A DNA stretch of 64,000 nt, taken from NCBI GenBank assembly GCA_963580285.1, contig OY757017.1:14334538-14398537 (forward strand), written 5' to 3'. Each line of letters starts with the position of its first letter. Within the stretch, counting starts at the first letter, position 1. The position numbers and the translations under genes are program-made. This stretch comes from Lucinisca nassula (lineage: Eukaryota; Mollusca; Bivalvia; Lucinida; Lucinidae). This document shows, piece by piece, positions 34,686 to 45,109 of this stretch. Below the pieces are notes generated by a model. That model ran no database searches. It was not told the DNA's origin and was given only the letters and a program-made list of their open reading frames with translations.

Positions 34686-36003
34686 TTATTTTGTCCCCTC
34701 AAAGTATTCCCCTTTAACAGATATACAAACTTTCAGTCTTCCTATCCAATCATTGAATGCATTTTCGTAGTCTATTTTCGACCAGAAAGATATTTTTCCA
34801 GCCGCGGGAACAAAAAAAAGTCACACGGGGCAAGGTCAGGGGAATACACGAGGTGGGGGGATGGGGGGGGGGGGGGGGGGGGGGTGAGGGAGTTCACAAT
34901 GAACGCCTTGTGCGATGACGCATTGTCATGTAGCAATCTGACATTGGCCAAACCAGTTGCGGGTCTTTGTTCTTTGAAATATTTCTTCAACTTTCGAAGA
35001 ACTTTATTCTTGTAAAACTTTGCATTTACAGATTTGCCTTTAGGCACAGTAACTTGAATAGCAGGGCCCTGATTTGAAAAGAATATGGCATACATTACCT
35101 TCTTGACGCTCATGGTCCGCTTTGCAATGCATGGTCTTTTGCAATACTTTGTTGCCCATATTTTGTTCTGAATCTTTCGTTTTGGCTCAAAAAAGTGAAC
35201 CCATGTCTTGTCACCTGTGACGACATTAACGAAAGACCGTGCATTGTAATTTGGAAACTTTTTAAGCAACTTCTTGGCGCACTGAACGTGTGTCTTTTTC
35301 TGCTCATCTGTCAACAGATGTGGAATCCATCTAGCACAGATCTTTCTCATTTTCAAATCCCGTTTCAGAATTGTATGAGCTGCTCCTAATGAGATGCCAA
35401 CCATACTAGCTATTTGCCTAGTGGTGTATCGTGCATCAGTAGCAACTATTTCTTTCAGTCTAGCAACCATCTTGGCAGATGTTGCTCTTTTCGGCTGACG
35501 ATCATGTGGTGCATGTTCTGTTGAGCCTAGCCCACAGCTGAATTTCTTACACAGCTTCCAAAGGATAACCCTTTTATAGAACATATTTAACTTCACTACA
35601 GCTGGTGTGTGGGAACGTGTGGTGGCGGTAAAACGTCTCCCTGCCCTACATCATAGTGTAGATTATATTTTCTTGTCCTTTGGGATTATTGATTCCATTC
35701 TGGAATTTTGAAAATATCTGAGGGTCACTGATGAGGCCTAATTGGCCGAAACTAGCTAGTCTGGCCCAGAAAACATGTACACTCCATATTTTTCACTTCT
35801 ATGGTGTATTCATTGCTTCCAAAGGATAACCCTTTTATAGAACATATTACACCAACGAAAAACTGTCGGAAAAGACATTTCATTATGCCCATAAACCGAA
35901 CATATTTCATCAAAAATGTCTTTACACCATATACCAAGAATACAACAATTCTTAATATAGGACCGTATTTCAACAGCGTACTCTGACCTTCTCTCAACCA
36001 TTT
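34686..36003 (-). pseudogene. Mariner transposase, interrupted
   Basis: This is a DDD transposase. From ATG at 36003 the N-terminal helix-turn-helix reads MVERRSEYAVEIRSYIKN and ends FPTVFRWC. It is interrupted by the 35553-35846 insertion and resumes CKKFSCGLGSTEH. The catalytic residues are the Asp in GDKTWVHFFEP, the Asp in LLHDNASSHKA and the second Asp in SPDLAPCDFFLFP, with 34 residues between the last two (D34D). A run of seven Pro, encoded by a 20-plus-base G tract (34863-34883), lies between the last two motifs. After YLSGRK there is a stop at 34772-34774, but the next frame continues KIDYENAFNDWIGRLKV to GEYFEG and a stop, so a frame-shifting deletion removed part of the C-terminus. 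Confidence 0.9.
35553..35846. mobile_element. Small element with 33-bp direct terminal repeats (DTR element)
   Basis: gcttccaaaggataaccctt (through acatat) occurs identically at 35554-35587 and 35815-35848. The host mariner frame shows the repeat is not host sequence. Flanking TTACAC (35547-35552 and 35847-35852) is a 6-bp target duplication. The interior has cgtctccctgcc, gggtcactgatgaggc and actagctagtctgg. Relatives are at 49850, 50325 and, reversed, 56865. The class is uncertain: TRIM-like by layout, but it lacks TG...CA ends. Confidence 0.7.
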
Positions 36004-36193
36004 TTGTATTAGTATACAAGAGTAGACAGTGTTTATCGAACGATATACATGGCTAAAGTGCACGGATTTTAACAGGTTTGGTATCAATGTATAGGTAAAA
36101 TGTTTTTCTACGCTGTGATATTTATTTCCAGGTGATTTTCACATTAGTGCATGAGAAAACGTTCTAATTGCATTCATATTTGAACAGTCCTCG

Positions 36194-36314
36194 TACAGTG
36201 GAATTCGGCTATTATGACCACCTAAAATTAAGACTAAATTTGCTATGAAAAAAGTTTTTTTTGAAGGGTGTACTTGGTCTTGCTTTGCATTTTCAGCCCA
36301 AGGTGTCATATGAT
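36194..36314. repeat. Fragment of MITE-T abutting the mariner
   Basis: TACAGTGGAATTCGGCTATT matches the terminal repeat of the element at 52067-52271. The mariner TA duplication coincides with the first TA of this fragment. Confidence 0.5.
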
Positions 36315-37926
36315 TTTACCCTTATTCCACTAAATAATTCATTTAGCCTCACCCATTTCTAACTTTGAACCAATCTGATTACTTGAAGTGATTTATTCCT
36401 ACAACGATACAGACTGAATGTCAAACAGTGTCGATCCTGATCAGATAGCTTCTTCAAAAGCCATCTGATCTAGATCTGCACTGTTTGCAAAGGTAGGGGT
36501 TGTCGCGAACTCCAGGAAAAGGGTAAACCCCTTATCCCACTGTTCATGACAGCCCCTACCTTTGCAATGAGTGCAGATCCAGATCAGATGGCTTCTGAAG
36601 AAGCCATCTAATCAGGATCTACACTGTTTGTCATGCAGTTTGTGATTTGAACAAATATATTATATCAAGTGATTTGATTGGTTTATAATCATCAATGGGA
36701 GTGACCCATTTAATTTATGCAGCAGGATAAGGTTTCATAACCATTCTAACACCAAGTGCCTGTATAGGCAATATAAAAGGTACAGTGATTTAATCTGCAA
36801 CAAATCACTGGGCGGAAGAGTGTGACAAGTGATGTCATTAACCGCCGCCATTTTATGATGTTACTAATACAGTAAAAGCTGTCATAGTGGCCACCTGTTG
36901 TAAGCAAACAACTTGTCTTAAGCAAGCATGCATTCAGTTCCCTAAAAGACAAACACCTGTATCAAGCTAACAGCTGTATTAAGCAAGCACATTTTGATTA
37001 TCCCTAAGGTGCTTGCTTAATACAGGTTTGAATGTAGGTCCTTTGATGTTAGTTTAAACAATATTTTATTTACTTCTTTTCAATTACAGATATTTAACAA
37101 GAATGTAACATACTAGAAAGAACAACAGGATTTGAAAACAAGCAAAGTTGCTTATACTAATCATCTCCTTTGATGTTAGGCTGTGAAACATTATTTTCTC
37201 GCATCAAAAACTTTACAAAAGGACATTAATGTGTGTGATAACGTCAGTAATGTTTGTGGGAATTCTTCTTACAATGGCGAAAGGTTGGGAGAATTTGAAG
37301 GAATCAACAAAATTATTGTTGATTTTTTGGTGTGTTAGCATTGAAATAGGTCAGCTCTAGTATGTGACATGTTCAGTAATCAATCACATTTTATGCACTT
37401 GTGATTTGATTTAACTGTACAACTGACCACCAAACAGTGATTTATTACTCAACAAATCACTGCTAGAGCTGATCTGTTTCTTAATTCAGGCTTCCAAATT
37501 TAGGCTTCCAGAATATGGAACATCAGTATAATAGAAATCTAAAAATTCAAGCTTCCAGAATAATAGAATGTTGAATATTTGCATTCATTTCGCAGATGTT
37601 TCTGAGGTAATAACAACTCAAATGTTCAACATTGTGAGAATTTGGATATTCCTAGATCCAATTTCTAATTTAACCCTTTTGCTGCTGAAAACAACAATCC
37701 CAACCTTTGCAAACATTGTAGATCCAGATCAGATGGCTTCTGGAGAAGCTATCTGATCATGATCTTCTCTGTTTGTCATTTAGTTTGCGACTTTGAATGA
37801 ATACATTATGTCAAGTAATTTGATTGGTCGATAATCAGCAATGGGTGTGTCTAAATTAATTTATTCAGCAAGACAAGGGTTACAATGCACACTTTTTCAT
37901 GACAACTCAGTTATTTTCGTTTTATT
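36315..37926 (+). repeat. Tandem-duplicated intron block, copy 1
   Basis: Copy 2 is 38880-40465. Shared landmarks are cttatt(c)c near the start, a hairpin with gatcagat/atctgatc arms, accaagtgcctgtataggca, ttagtttaaacaatatttta, acttgtgatttgattta and tttcatgacaact. A relative at 23430 shows parts of the block are also dispersed. HL-7 interrupts the 3' end of copy 1. Confidence 0.85.
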
Positions 37927-38827
37927 ATACCCCCGGCATACGGAGTATGCCATGGGGGTATATAGTTTTCGTCTTTTCTGTGTGTGTGTAAACTTTCTGT
38001 GTGTGTGTGTGTGTAAACTTTTTTTTGTGTCAAAGATTTCTCAGGAACTACTATACCTAGAAACTTGAAATTTGGTACAAACAACATGCATAACTAGTTG
38101 TATTGTGGGAAAGAAAATTGGGGCTGTGGGGCCAGGTTCTTTAGAGTTATTCCCCTTTGTTATATTTGCTACTGAGATGTGCATTTTGTGACTTACCTTA
38201 AATTTTGTGTCAAAGATTTCTCAAGATCTACTGTACCTAGAAACTTGAAATTTGGTACAAGCAACATGCATAACTAGTTGTATTGTGGGAAAGAAAATTG
38301 GGGCTGTGGGGCCAGGTTCTTTAGAGTTATTCCCCTTTGTTATATTTGCTACTGAGATGTGTATTTTGTGAGTTACCTTAAATTTTGTGTCAAAGATTTC
38401 TCAGGAACTACTGTACCTAGAAAATTCCGAAAAATACTTTGTGAGTTATGGCCCTTTGTCATTTTGGTAATTTGTGCCATTGTACTGTATGGTAAAAGTG
38501 ATGCATAGCATAACTTTAGAACCGTGTATGCTAGGGTTTTGAAATTTCATATATGGATTCCTCATGGAAAATTAGCCGACACGTATTTTTTTTCTCGTCC
38601 GGATTATGCTCCTTTCAAGAGTTATTGCCCTTTGAAAAACATCTGTTCAAGATCTCATTAGTTATCAGGTGAGTTATTTAGATGTAATGGTATTCTCCTT
38701 ACTTTTGCAAGATTAATTCTGTGTTCATAATAGGTTTTTGTCAAACTTGATGGCTTTGAATTGCCAGAAAGTTACCGATGGCTTTGGCCGGGGGTATTAG
38801 TGAGCATATGCTCACTTGATAGTCTAG
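37927..38827 (+). mobile_element. HL-7: HL-type element, 901 bp, with paralogous empty site
   Basis: The 5' hairpin ATACCCCCGGCATACG...CATGGGGGTAT is at 37927-37961. The 3' subterminal GCCGGGGGTAT (38787-38797) is the exact inverse of the first 11 bases. The palindrome AGTGAGCATATGCTCACT is at 38799-38816, and CTAG at 38824-38827 precedes TT. The core holds 180-bp units (tcaaagatttctcaggaact) plus one unit of the 332-bp HL-2 core (38427-38640). Copy 2 of the duplicated block reads gcttcattgtatagaagctt at this point, giving the empty site. Confidence 0.82.
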
Positions 38828-38879
38828 TTGTGTAGAAGCTTTTGGAAATATGTCAGCCTTGTCCAGTTTAAGTTGTCAA

Positions 38880-40465
38880 TATGTTAACCCTTATCTTCTG
38901 AATATTTAATTTAGCCACACCCATTTCTGATTTTGAACTAATCAGATTGCTTGATGTAATTTATTTCTACAGATTCATAAACTGAATGTCAAACAGTTTA
39001 GCGCCTTATCAGATGGCTTCTCCAGAAGCCATCTGATCTGGATCTACACTGTTTGCAAAAGTAGGGGTTGTTGCAAACTGCAGGACAAGGGTTAACCCAG
39101 GATCTACACAGTTTATCATGCAGTTTGAGAATTGAACAAATATATTATGTCAAGTAATTTGATTAGTTGATAATCAGCAATGGGAGTGGCCTATTTAATT
39201 TATGCAGCAGGATAAGGTTTCATAACCATTCTAACACCAAGTGCCTGTATAGGCAATAGTAAGGTACAGTGACTTAATCTGCAACAAATCACTGGGCTGA
39301 AAAGCGTGACAAGTGATGTCATAAAAAGCCACCTTTTATGACGTCACTTATACAGTAAAACCTGTCAAAGTGACCACCTGTTGTAAGCAAGCAACCTGTC
39401 TTAAGCAAGCATGCATTCAGTTCCCCTAAAGACAAATGCATTTGAACACACCTGTATTAAGCAAACACCTGTCTTAAGCAAGCATATTTTGATTATCCCT
39501 TAGGTGCTTGCTTAATACAGGTTTGACTGTAGGTCCTTTGATGTTAGTTTAAACAATATTTTATTTACTTCGTTTCAATTACAGATATATAACAAGAATG
39601 TAACATACTAGAAAGAACAACAGGATTTGAAAACAAGCAAAGTTGCTTATACTAATCATCTCCTTTGATGTTAGGCTGTGAAACATTATTTTCTCGCATC
39701 AAAAACTTTACAAAAGGACATTAATGTGTGTGATAACGTCAGTAATGTTTGTGGGAATTCTTCTTACAATGGCGAAAGGTTGGGAGAATTTGAAGGAATC
39801 TACAAAATTATTGTTGATTTTTTGGTGTGTTAGCATTGAAATAGGTCAGCTCTAGTATGTAACATGTTCAGTAATCAATCACATTTTTATGCACTTGTGA
39901 TTTGATTTACTTTACAACTGACCACCAAACAGTGATTTATTACTCAACAAATCACTGCTAGAGCTGATGTTTTCTTAATTCAGGCTTCCAAATTTAGGCT
40001 TCCAGAATACGGAGCATCAGTATAATAGAAATATAATAAAAGTTCAAGCTTCCAGAATAATAGGATGTTGAATATTTGCCTATATTTCCCAAATGTTACT
40101 GAGGTTGTTCCAAATTGTGAGAGATTGGATATTCCTGGATCCAATTTCTAATTTAACCCTTTTGCTGAATTGAACATGACAATGTCAGCCTTTGCAAACA
40201 GTGTAGATCCAGATCAGATGGCTTGTGCAGAAGCCGTCTGATCATGATCTTGTATGTTTGTCATTCAGTGTGTGATTTTGAATAATTACATTATATCAAG
40301 TAATTTTATTGGTAGATAGTCAGCAGTGGGTGTGTCTAAATTAATTCATTCAGCAACCCAAGGGTTACAAAGCACAAGTTTTCATGACAACTTGTTTATT
40401 TTTGCTTCATTGTATAGAAGCTTTTAGAAATGTCAGCCTTGTCCAGTTTTAAGTTGTCAATTTTC
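38880..40465 (+). repeat. Tandem-duplicated intron block, copy 2
   Basis: It matches 36315-37926 plus 38828-38885 (agaagcttttggaaatat, ttgtccagtttaagttgtc). It ends at the acceptor region of the exon 6 cassette, so the duplication boundary lies close to an exon. Confidence 0.85.
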
Positions 40466-40592
40466 CTCTCTCTAGCATTTTCAAGAAACCGAACTATGCT
40501 GGAAAATTTCTGCCAGCTCTTCCAAATAAGTTTTCAATTTTTCTCTCTAACCATTCTGTGTTGGAAAATTTCTGCCAGGAATTTTGAATAAG
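40466..40592 (+). pseudogene. Two decayed copies of FANCA exon 6 with acceptor
   Basis: Copy 1 (exon part from 40476) has acceptor tttcctctctctag and reads IFKKPNYAGKFLPALPNK, but has no GT donor. Copy 2 (about 40531-40592) has ttttctctctaacc, has lost the AG, and keeps ctgtgttggaaaatttctgccagg. Both precede the intact exon 6 in the same orientation. Confidence 0.85.
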
Positions 40593-40614
40593 TCGTCAAT
40601 TTTTCTCTCTTTAG

Positions 40615-40675
40615 CATTTTCAAGAAACCGTACTATGTTGGAAAGTTTCTGCCGGCTCTTCTGAAACCAAGACCT
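40615..40675 (+). CDS. FANCA: FANCA exon 6 of window
   Basis: The acceptor is tttttctctctttag and the donor CCT|gtaagt (consensus). The exon is 61 bp: C completes Ser, then 20 codons, phase 0. With exon 5 it reads MEAS-IFKKPYYVGKFLPALLKPRP, matching vertebrate [20 protein letters not shown]. Third copy of a local cassette, and the only one with both splice sites. Confidence 0.95.
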
Positions 40676-40717
40676 GTAAGTATTGAAAGGAGCAGACTTA
40701 CATATTAACCTACTTTA

Positions 40718-41035
40718 TCATATGACGTAGCGTCTGAGAGTGTAATAACGCCATGTATTATTTTCGATAATCCACTAGTGGATTAAATATGCAAATTAGC
40801 GAGATACGTCCCGTAACGTTACATGTACGACATCCTCAATGACGTCGCATTTACCAACGGCGGAATATTGACATTTTTCTCAACAAATCGTGAAAAAATG
40901 CGTTTTTGATGTCATATGATAAAAAGAATCTTGCATCCGTGTCCATGTAAAGCCTCGCATTTTATTCCTTTTCCTCAACTCGTTTGATAAATTCAATAAT
41001 ACATGGGCACTCATGTAAGATCCTCTATGTAGTGC
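40718..41035 (+). mobile_element. MITE-C copy
   Basis: gataatccactagtggatta, acgtcccgtaacgttac and cattttattccttttcctc are present. It is the cleanest copy of the family here. Confidence 0.75.
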
Positions 41036-41045
41036 ACTTGAATGC

Positions 41046-41270
41046 AATTTGGGCCCAGCTGTTTAAAGCATCGTTATTTTAACACACTTGTTAGTGGTGA
41101 ACTAGCAAGTACAATATCTAATACACTGGTATTTTTGCTGAAAAATGTGTGTAGCTTTTGCATCTGCAAAAGCTACTCACATTTTTTCAGCAAAAATATC
41201 AGTGTATATATGCCATATATAATGATCAAAGTTTTAATGATACATTAATGATGTAATTAGTTTTTAACAA
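41046..41270 (+). mobile_element. MITE-L copy
   Basis: The hairpin atgtgtgtagcttttgcat-ctgcaaaagctactcacat is flanked by caagtacaatatctaatac and taatgatacattaatg. Confidence 0.75.
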
Positions 41271-41449
41271 GTGGGCCTTGATGTCCTATTGCATTTTTTA
41301 AACTTTACCCTTAAGATGCCCAGAAAAACTGCTTCGGTAAATATTGTCTATTTATACTAAATATTGCAAACTTTCAAATACATCTTTGCATTGAATCCTG
41401 ACCTAGAGTCTGGATCCTAGAGGAGCAGTATGATCTGGGTCCAAACTGT

Positions 41450-41990
41450 TTGTAACAATGGCAACTTTAGTGCAAGTATCTATATTTGACCTTGACCTAC
41501 ATTTCATGGTTCATTGACTTTGCAAAATATTGCAACAACCTTAGCTCTCACCATAATGTTCAATTCTCAAGAACAATAAGCACTTTATTAATGATACTTG
41601 CATCTTGCATCTAGGAATGGCAGCTTTAATGCAAGCATCCATATTTAGCCTTGATCTACATTTCATGGTTCACTGGCTTTGTGAAATATTGCATCAACAC
41701 TAGCTTTGATCCTTATGCTCAAGTCCATTCCTCACGCAAGGATGTAATGATGATACATGGTACAATCTTGCATCTAGGAATGGCATGTTCAATGCAAGCA
41801 CCCATATTTGACCTTGACCTTTGTGAATTATTGCCACAGCACTAGCAAGTCTGTCTCCCAAGACCTATAAATGCTTCATTAATTATACTTGGTACAAACT
41901 TGTATCGAGGGATGGCAACTTTAATGCAAACATCCATTTATTTACCTTGACCTACATTTCATGGTTCACTGACCTTATTCCTCCACAGGT
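41450..41990 (-). repeat. Tandem repeat, about 140-bp unit, opposite orientation to 21400-21990
   Basis: Units carry tttgaccttgacctacattt, catggttcactgactttg and gcaactttaatgcaagcatc. The stretch 41991-42309 holds no recognised feature. Confidence 0.7.
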
Positions 41991-42309
41991 GGGACATAGT
42001 CTTTGGCAGAATTCTTGCACAATTTTATGGTGATGTCGGAACCTCATCGTGGAACTGATGTCATTGTTTACAACATTCTGAACTAGCAGCCATGTTGGTT
42101 TTATGTGGTGTTTCAGGGCATTTTTGTCCCAATTTGCCATTGGAATCATATGTTATTCAAGAATAATGATCATCTGTGGTTATTTCATTGCAGTAACATC
42201 TGCTGGCTCCCTCAGAAGATATTTGAACACTCTGTATAGCTGCCCTGTGTTTATACAGCTTACTAGGGAACCGGCAAATGAAAAACCATGGGTGGTCCCT
42301 ACCATAATG

Positions 42310-42530
42310 AGCCTAAGTATTGGGACAGACAGGCCTAAGCAAACAGTGCAGACCCAGATCAGACTGCTCCTTTAGCTAAAGGAGCAGTCTGATCAGGGTC
42401 TACACTGTTACCCTTTCAGGCTGCACCTTTCAGACTCTTTCCTGGATCGGGAAACAAATTTGTCAAAATTTTAGGAGAATTACAGCAAGTCCTTAAGGTG
42501 TCCGAAGTTTTAGGATTTTTATGGTATATT
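42310..42530 (+). mobile_element. MITE-H copy
   Basis: aagtattgggacagacaggc, then the hairpin agcaaacagtgcagacccag/gatcagactgctcctttagc with its inverse, then tcgggaaacaaatttgtc. Confidence 0.75.
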
Positions 42531-42655
42531 CATTAATTATCCCTATTATGTCTCCTGTCCTGAAACTATGATTATCCCTCAGTGGCTCAAACTACAATCA
42601 CAAAAGGGGGTGCTTGGGCGAGCTGAAGGTGTTGTGTATCTTACATCACTGGACA

Positions 42656-43005
42656 TTACGAAAACACGCCTATACAAATACATTGTAAACTTTATCGCCC
42701 CCGAAAAAAATTTAAGATGAAAAATTGTGATATTTTTCTTATTTCTGCTCTAAAATATAGATTGTGGGAACTCATTAGAACCGCCTCATGGAGGCGGTTC
42801 TAATGAGTACCCACAATTCTGCTCTAAAATATATATTGTGGGTACTCGTTAGATCCACCTCGATGAGAGACGGTTCTAACAAGTACCCACAATCTATATT
42901 TTAGAGCAGAAATAAGAAAAATAAGTTTTGCCCCTGTTAAGCCCAGTTTTACTATATAACATTTGGGCTAAAACGGGGTCAGACTTATACAGGCTTGTTT
43001 TCATG
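42656..43005 (+). mobile_element. PAL-B MITE with duplicated centre
   Basis: Two successive central palindromes (cattagaaccgcctcatgga and gttagatccacctcgatgag with their inverses) lie between intact ends attacgaaaacacgcctata and caggcttgttttcatgat. Confidence 0.75.
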
Positions 43006-43011
43006 ATGGCC

Positions 43012-43215
43012 TAGTGGATAAGAGCACTGACTCTTAAACTTTAGGTCTCTCACCCCTGTGGGTTCAAGCCTGGCTCGGATCACATGTGGGATGCTAAGTA
43101 TTGTAAGGGAAGGTCAGGTGGTTTTCTAAGGGCGCTCTGGTTTTTGCCCACCTCTGATTAATGGTTGGTTCAATATAAGTGAAAGAATCTTGAAAGGGCA
43201 GTAAAACCAAAACAA
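43012..43215 (+). mobile_element. SINE-2 copy
   Basis: The head ATGGCCTAGTGGATAAGAGC is followed by B-box-like GGTTCAAGCC, cacctctgattaatgg and caatataagtgaaagaatc. Confidence 0.75.
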
Positions 43216-43337
43216 AAAAAGATACCTTACATATCTGGGGTGTTCAACTAATCTTGGCTTACCCTTGGGTAAGGCCTGCTGTCCTTGCAGCAGGTAAGGG
43301 TAGAGTAGGAATGTTCCTATTTCTTCTGTTTCATCGC

Positions 43338-43632
43338 TGGCCTCAGTAGCTCAGTCGGATGCGCATCTTACTGGTGATCAGGAGGACACGGGTTTGATCC
43401 TTGCTTGGGTGGGCAACATTCTTTCCTGGAGATTGATCATGAAATCTTTTCTATGGTCATTCTCTCTCTTCCTCTGATTCAAGACGGGCATTTGTCAGTT
43501 TTTGACGAAAGAATGTGCACTGTACTGGTTAACTGCTAATGTATAAGCCTGCCCAGGAATGTGTGGATAGGTAAACTGACCGGCTCAGAAATGATCTAAA
43601 TAGTGTTGACTGGGTGGTTGAACTCCAATACA
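43338..43632 (+). mobile_element. SINE-3 copy, near full length
   Basis: The head GGCCTCAGTAGCTCAGTCGG has B-box GGTTTGATCC; the body is gagattgatcatgaaatctt and the end gttgactgggtggttgaact. A SINE-4 follows at once. Confidence 0.85.
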
Positions 43633-43634
43633 CC

Positions 43635-43922
43635 GCCCCCGCCCATAGGGGCTCGAAGAAATATATGGGCTGCATGATGCTTCCAGGCAGAGCTGAATCC
43701 GGCCCGCACACTAGTACTGGTAAACCGCTTAGAGGATCTAAGCCTGTCCAGGAACCGCGGTGCAAGGCTAATAAACCCTATTGGTTCCATTGGGCGACAG
43801 GGCTTGAGATGTCATTTCATCTCAATGTCGGGTAAAAGTCCCACAAAATTGGAAGCAACGTCTCCAAAATGACCTTTACAGTGTTGACGGGGACGTTAAA
43901 CCTCAAATCAAACAAACAAAAC
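43635..43922 (+). mobile_element. SINE-4 copy, near full length
   Basis: cccccgcccataggggctcg opens it, cgggtaaaagtcccacaaaa is in the body, and gttgacggggacgttaaacc plus (AAAC)n closes it. The next 500 bp (43923-44448) hold no recognised feature. Confidence 0.85.
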
Positions 43923-44515
43923 TCCAATACAAACAAATCTTCTGTTTCATCACTTTCTTTCAACTTCTTTCTCCCCTGTCCCTCTCTTTATCTCCTTAAC
44001 TATATCTTCTATATGTAGCGAAATGTTTGATTGGATAACATAAAAAATTTTCAACAGTATATTCTGCCATATACTGTTTGAAACCTGGCTGACATCATGA
44101 TGTAATATTGCTTTTCTTTGGTAGCATTTGGTTTCACGAAGCTCACAGCACTTGCCTCTTTGAGCAAAATAGTACAATTGTTAACAAAACATCTGCATAA
44201 GTGCATTTGAATGGGGATAAATGTATTGAAAATTATCATTTTGGGAGGTAAATCGTTGGGTTTACTGTCACAAATTTCGTTTACGGCTCAGCTGACGCAT
44301 CGGCATTAAACAAAAGTTCCAACCATAAAACCATGATTTAACTCCCCAAATAAAAATTTTCAGTACAGATATCTCATAATTTCAGTACATTAATCCCAAC
44401 AGAATAGATCAATCATGATTACAGAGATGTTCAAGCCTTTAAAATTTGACTGGATATTGCTTGAAAATACTTTTTCTTGACTGGATATTGCTTGAAAATA
44501 CTTTTTTTTTCGCAG

Positions 44516-44565
44516 CTTCCAAGTGTACCTGATGCTAAGATGAAACTTATAGAGGCTTTAAAGAA
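44516..44565 (+). CDS. FANCA: FANCA exon 7 of window
   Basis: The acceptor is cttttttttttcgcag and the donor AA|gtaagt. The exon is 50 bp, 16 codons plus AA, phase 2: LPSVPDAKMKLIEALK plus a split Lys, against vertebrate LPKVPDSRVAFIESLK. The 30-bp segment tggatattgcttgaaaatac, up to the pyrimidine tract, is tandemly duplicated just upstream (44449-44511). Confidence 0.92.
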
Positions 44566-44689
44566 GTAAGTATTTGGCTGAAGGGGAATTGATTGACTTC
44601 AACATACTAACAGGGAAATATTTACCTTCTTTTTGGGTCAATTTTCAGTAAACCATTGACCCAAAGTTATTAATACTCCAGGGTCAGGT

Positions 44690-44882
44690 TTTTCAAACAT
44701 TAACTTTTCTTGCAAGTACAATATCTAAAATTTTGTTATTTTTGCTGAAAAAAATGTGTGTAGCTTTTGCGTACGCAAAAGCTACTCACATTATTTCAGC
44801 AAAATTATAAGAATATTTCCCATATTAAATGATCAAAGTTTTACTGATTAGTTTACAAACGACATCAGTTTTGAACTACTGG
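44690..44882 (+). mobile_element. MITE-L copy with perfect hairpin
   Basis: The hairpin gtgtagcttttgcgtacgca continuing aaagctactcac is flanked by caagtacaatatctaaaat and tcaaagttttactgat. Confidence 0.75.
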
Positions 44883-45109
44883 CCTGAGAAGCTTCCTACT
44901 TGCTTTTGTCCATGTGACTATCACTGACCATGTACAAAAAATCCAGGTAATGTAATTTATAGCCATAGGAACGGATAAGGTGCGTATTATGTGATAATTG
45001 GAGGATAGTTTTCCTTATTTCTCCATATAAACCTATGTTGTGGGTATTCATTAGAACTGCCTTGTAGGTTTTAAACATAGGTTTCAATGGAGAAATGACA
45101 AAAAATACG

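Larger units (their letters stand above)
34619..36193 (-). mobile_element. Mariner-family transposon in the intron 5 donor
   Basis: A 26-bp terminal inverted repeat begins CGAGGACTATTCAAATATG (34619-34644). Its inverse is at 36168-36193 with one mismatch. TA flanks both sides (34617-34618, 36194-36195). The transposase runs on the - strand. A 294-bp element with direct terminal repeats (35553-35846) has inserted into it. Confidence 0.92.
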
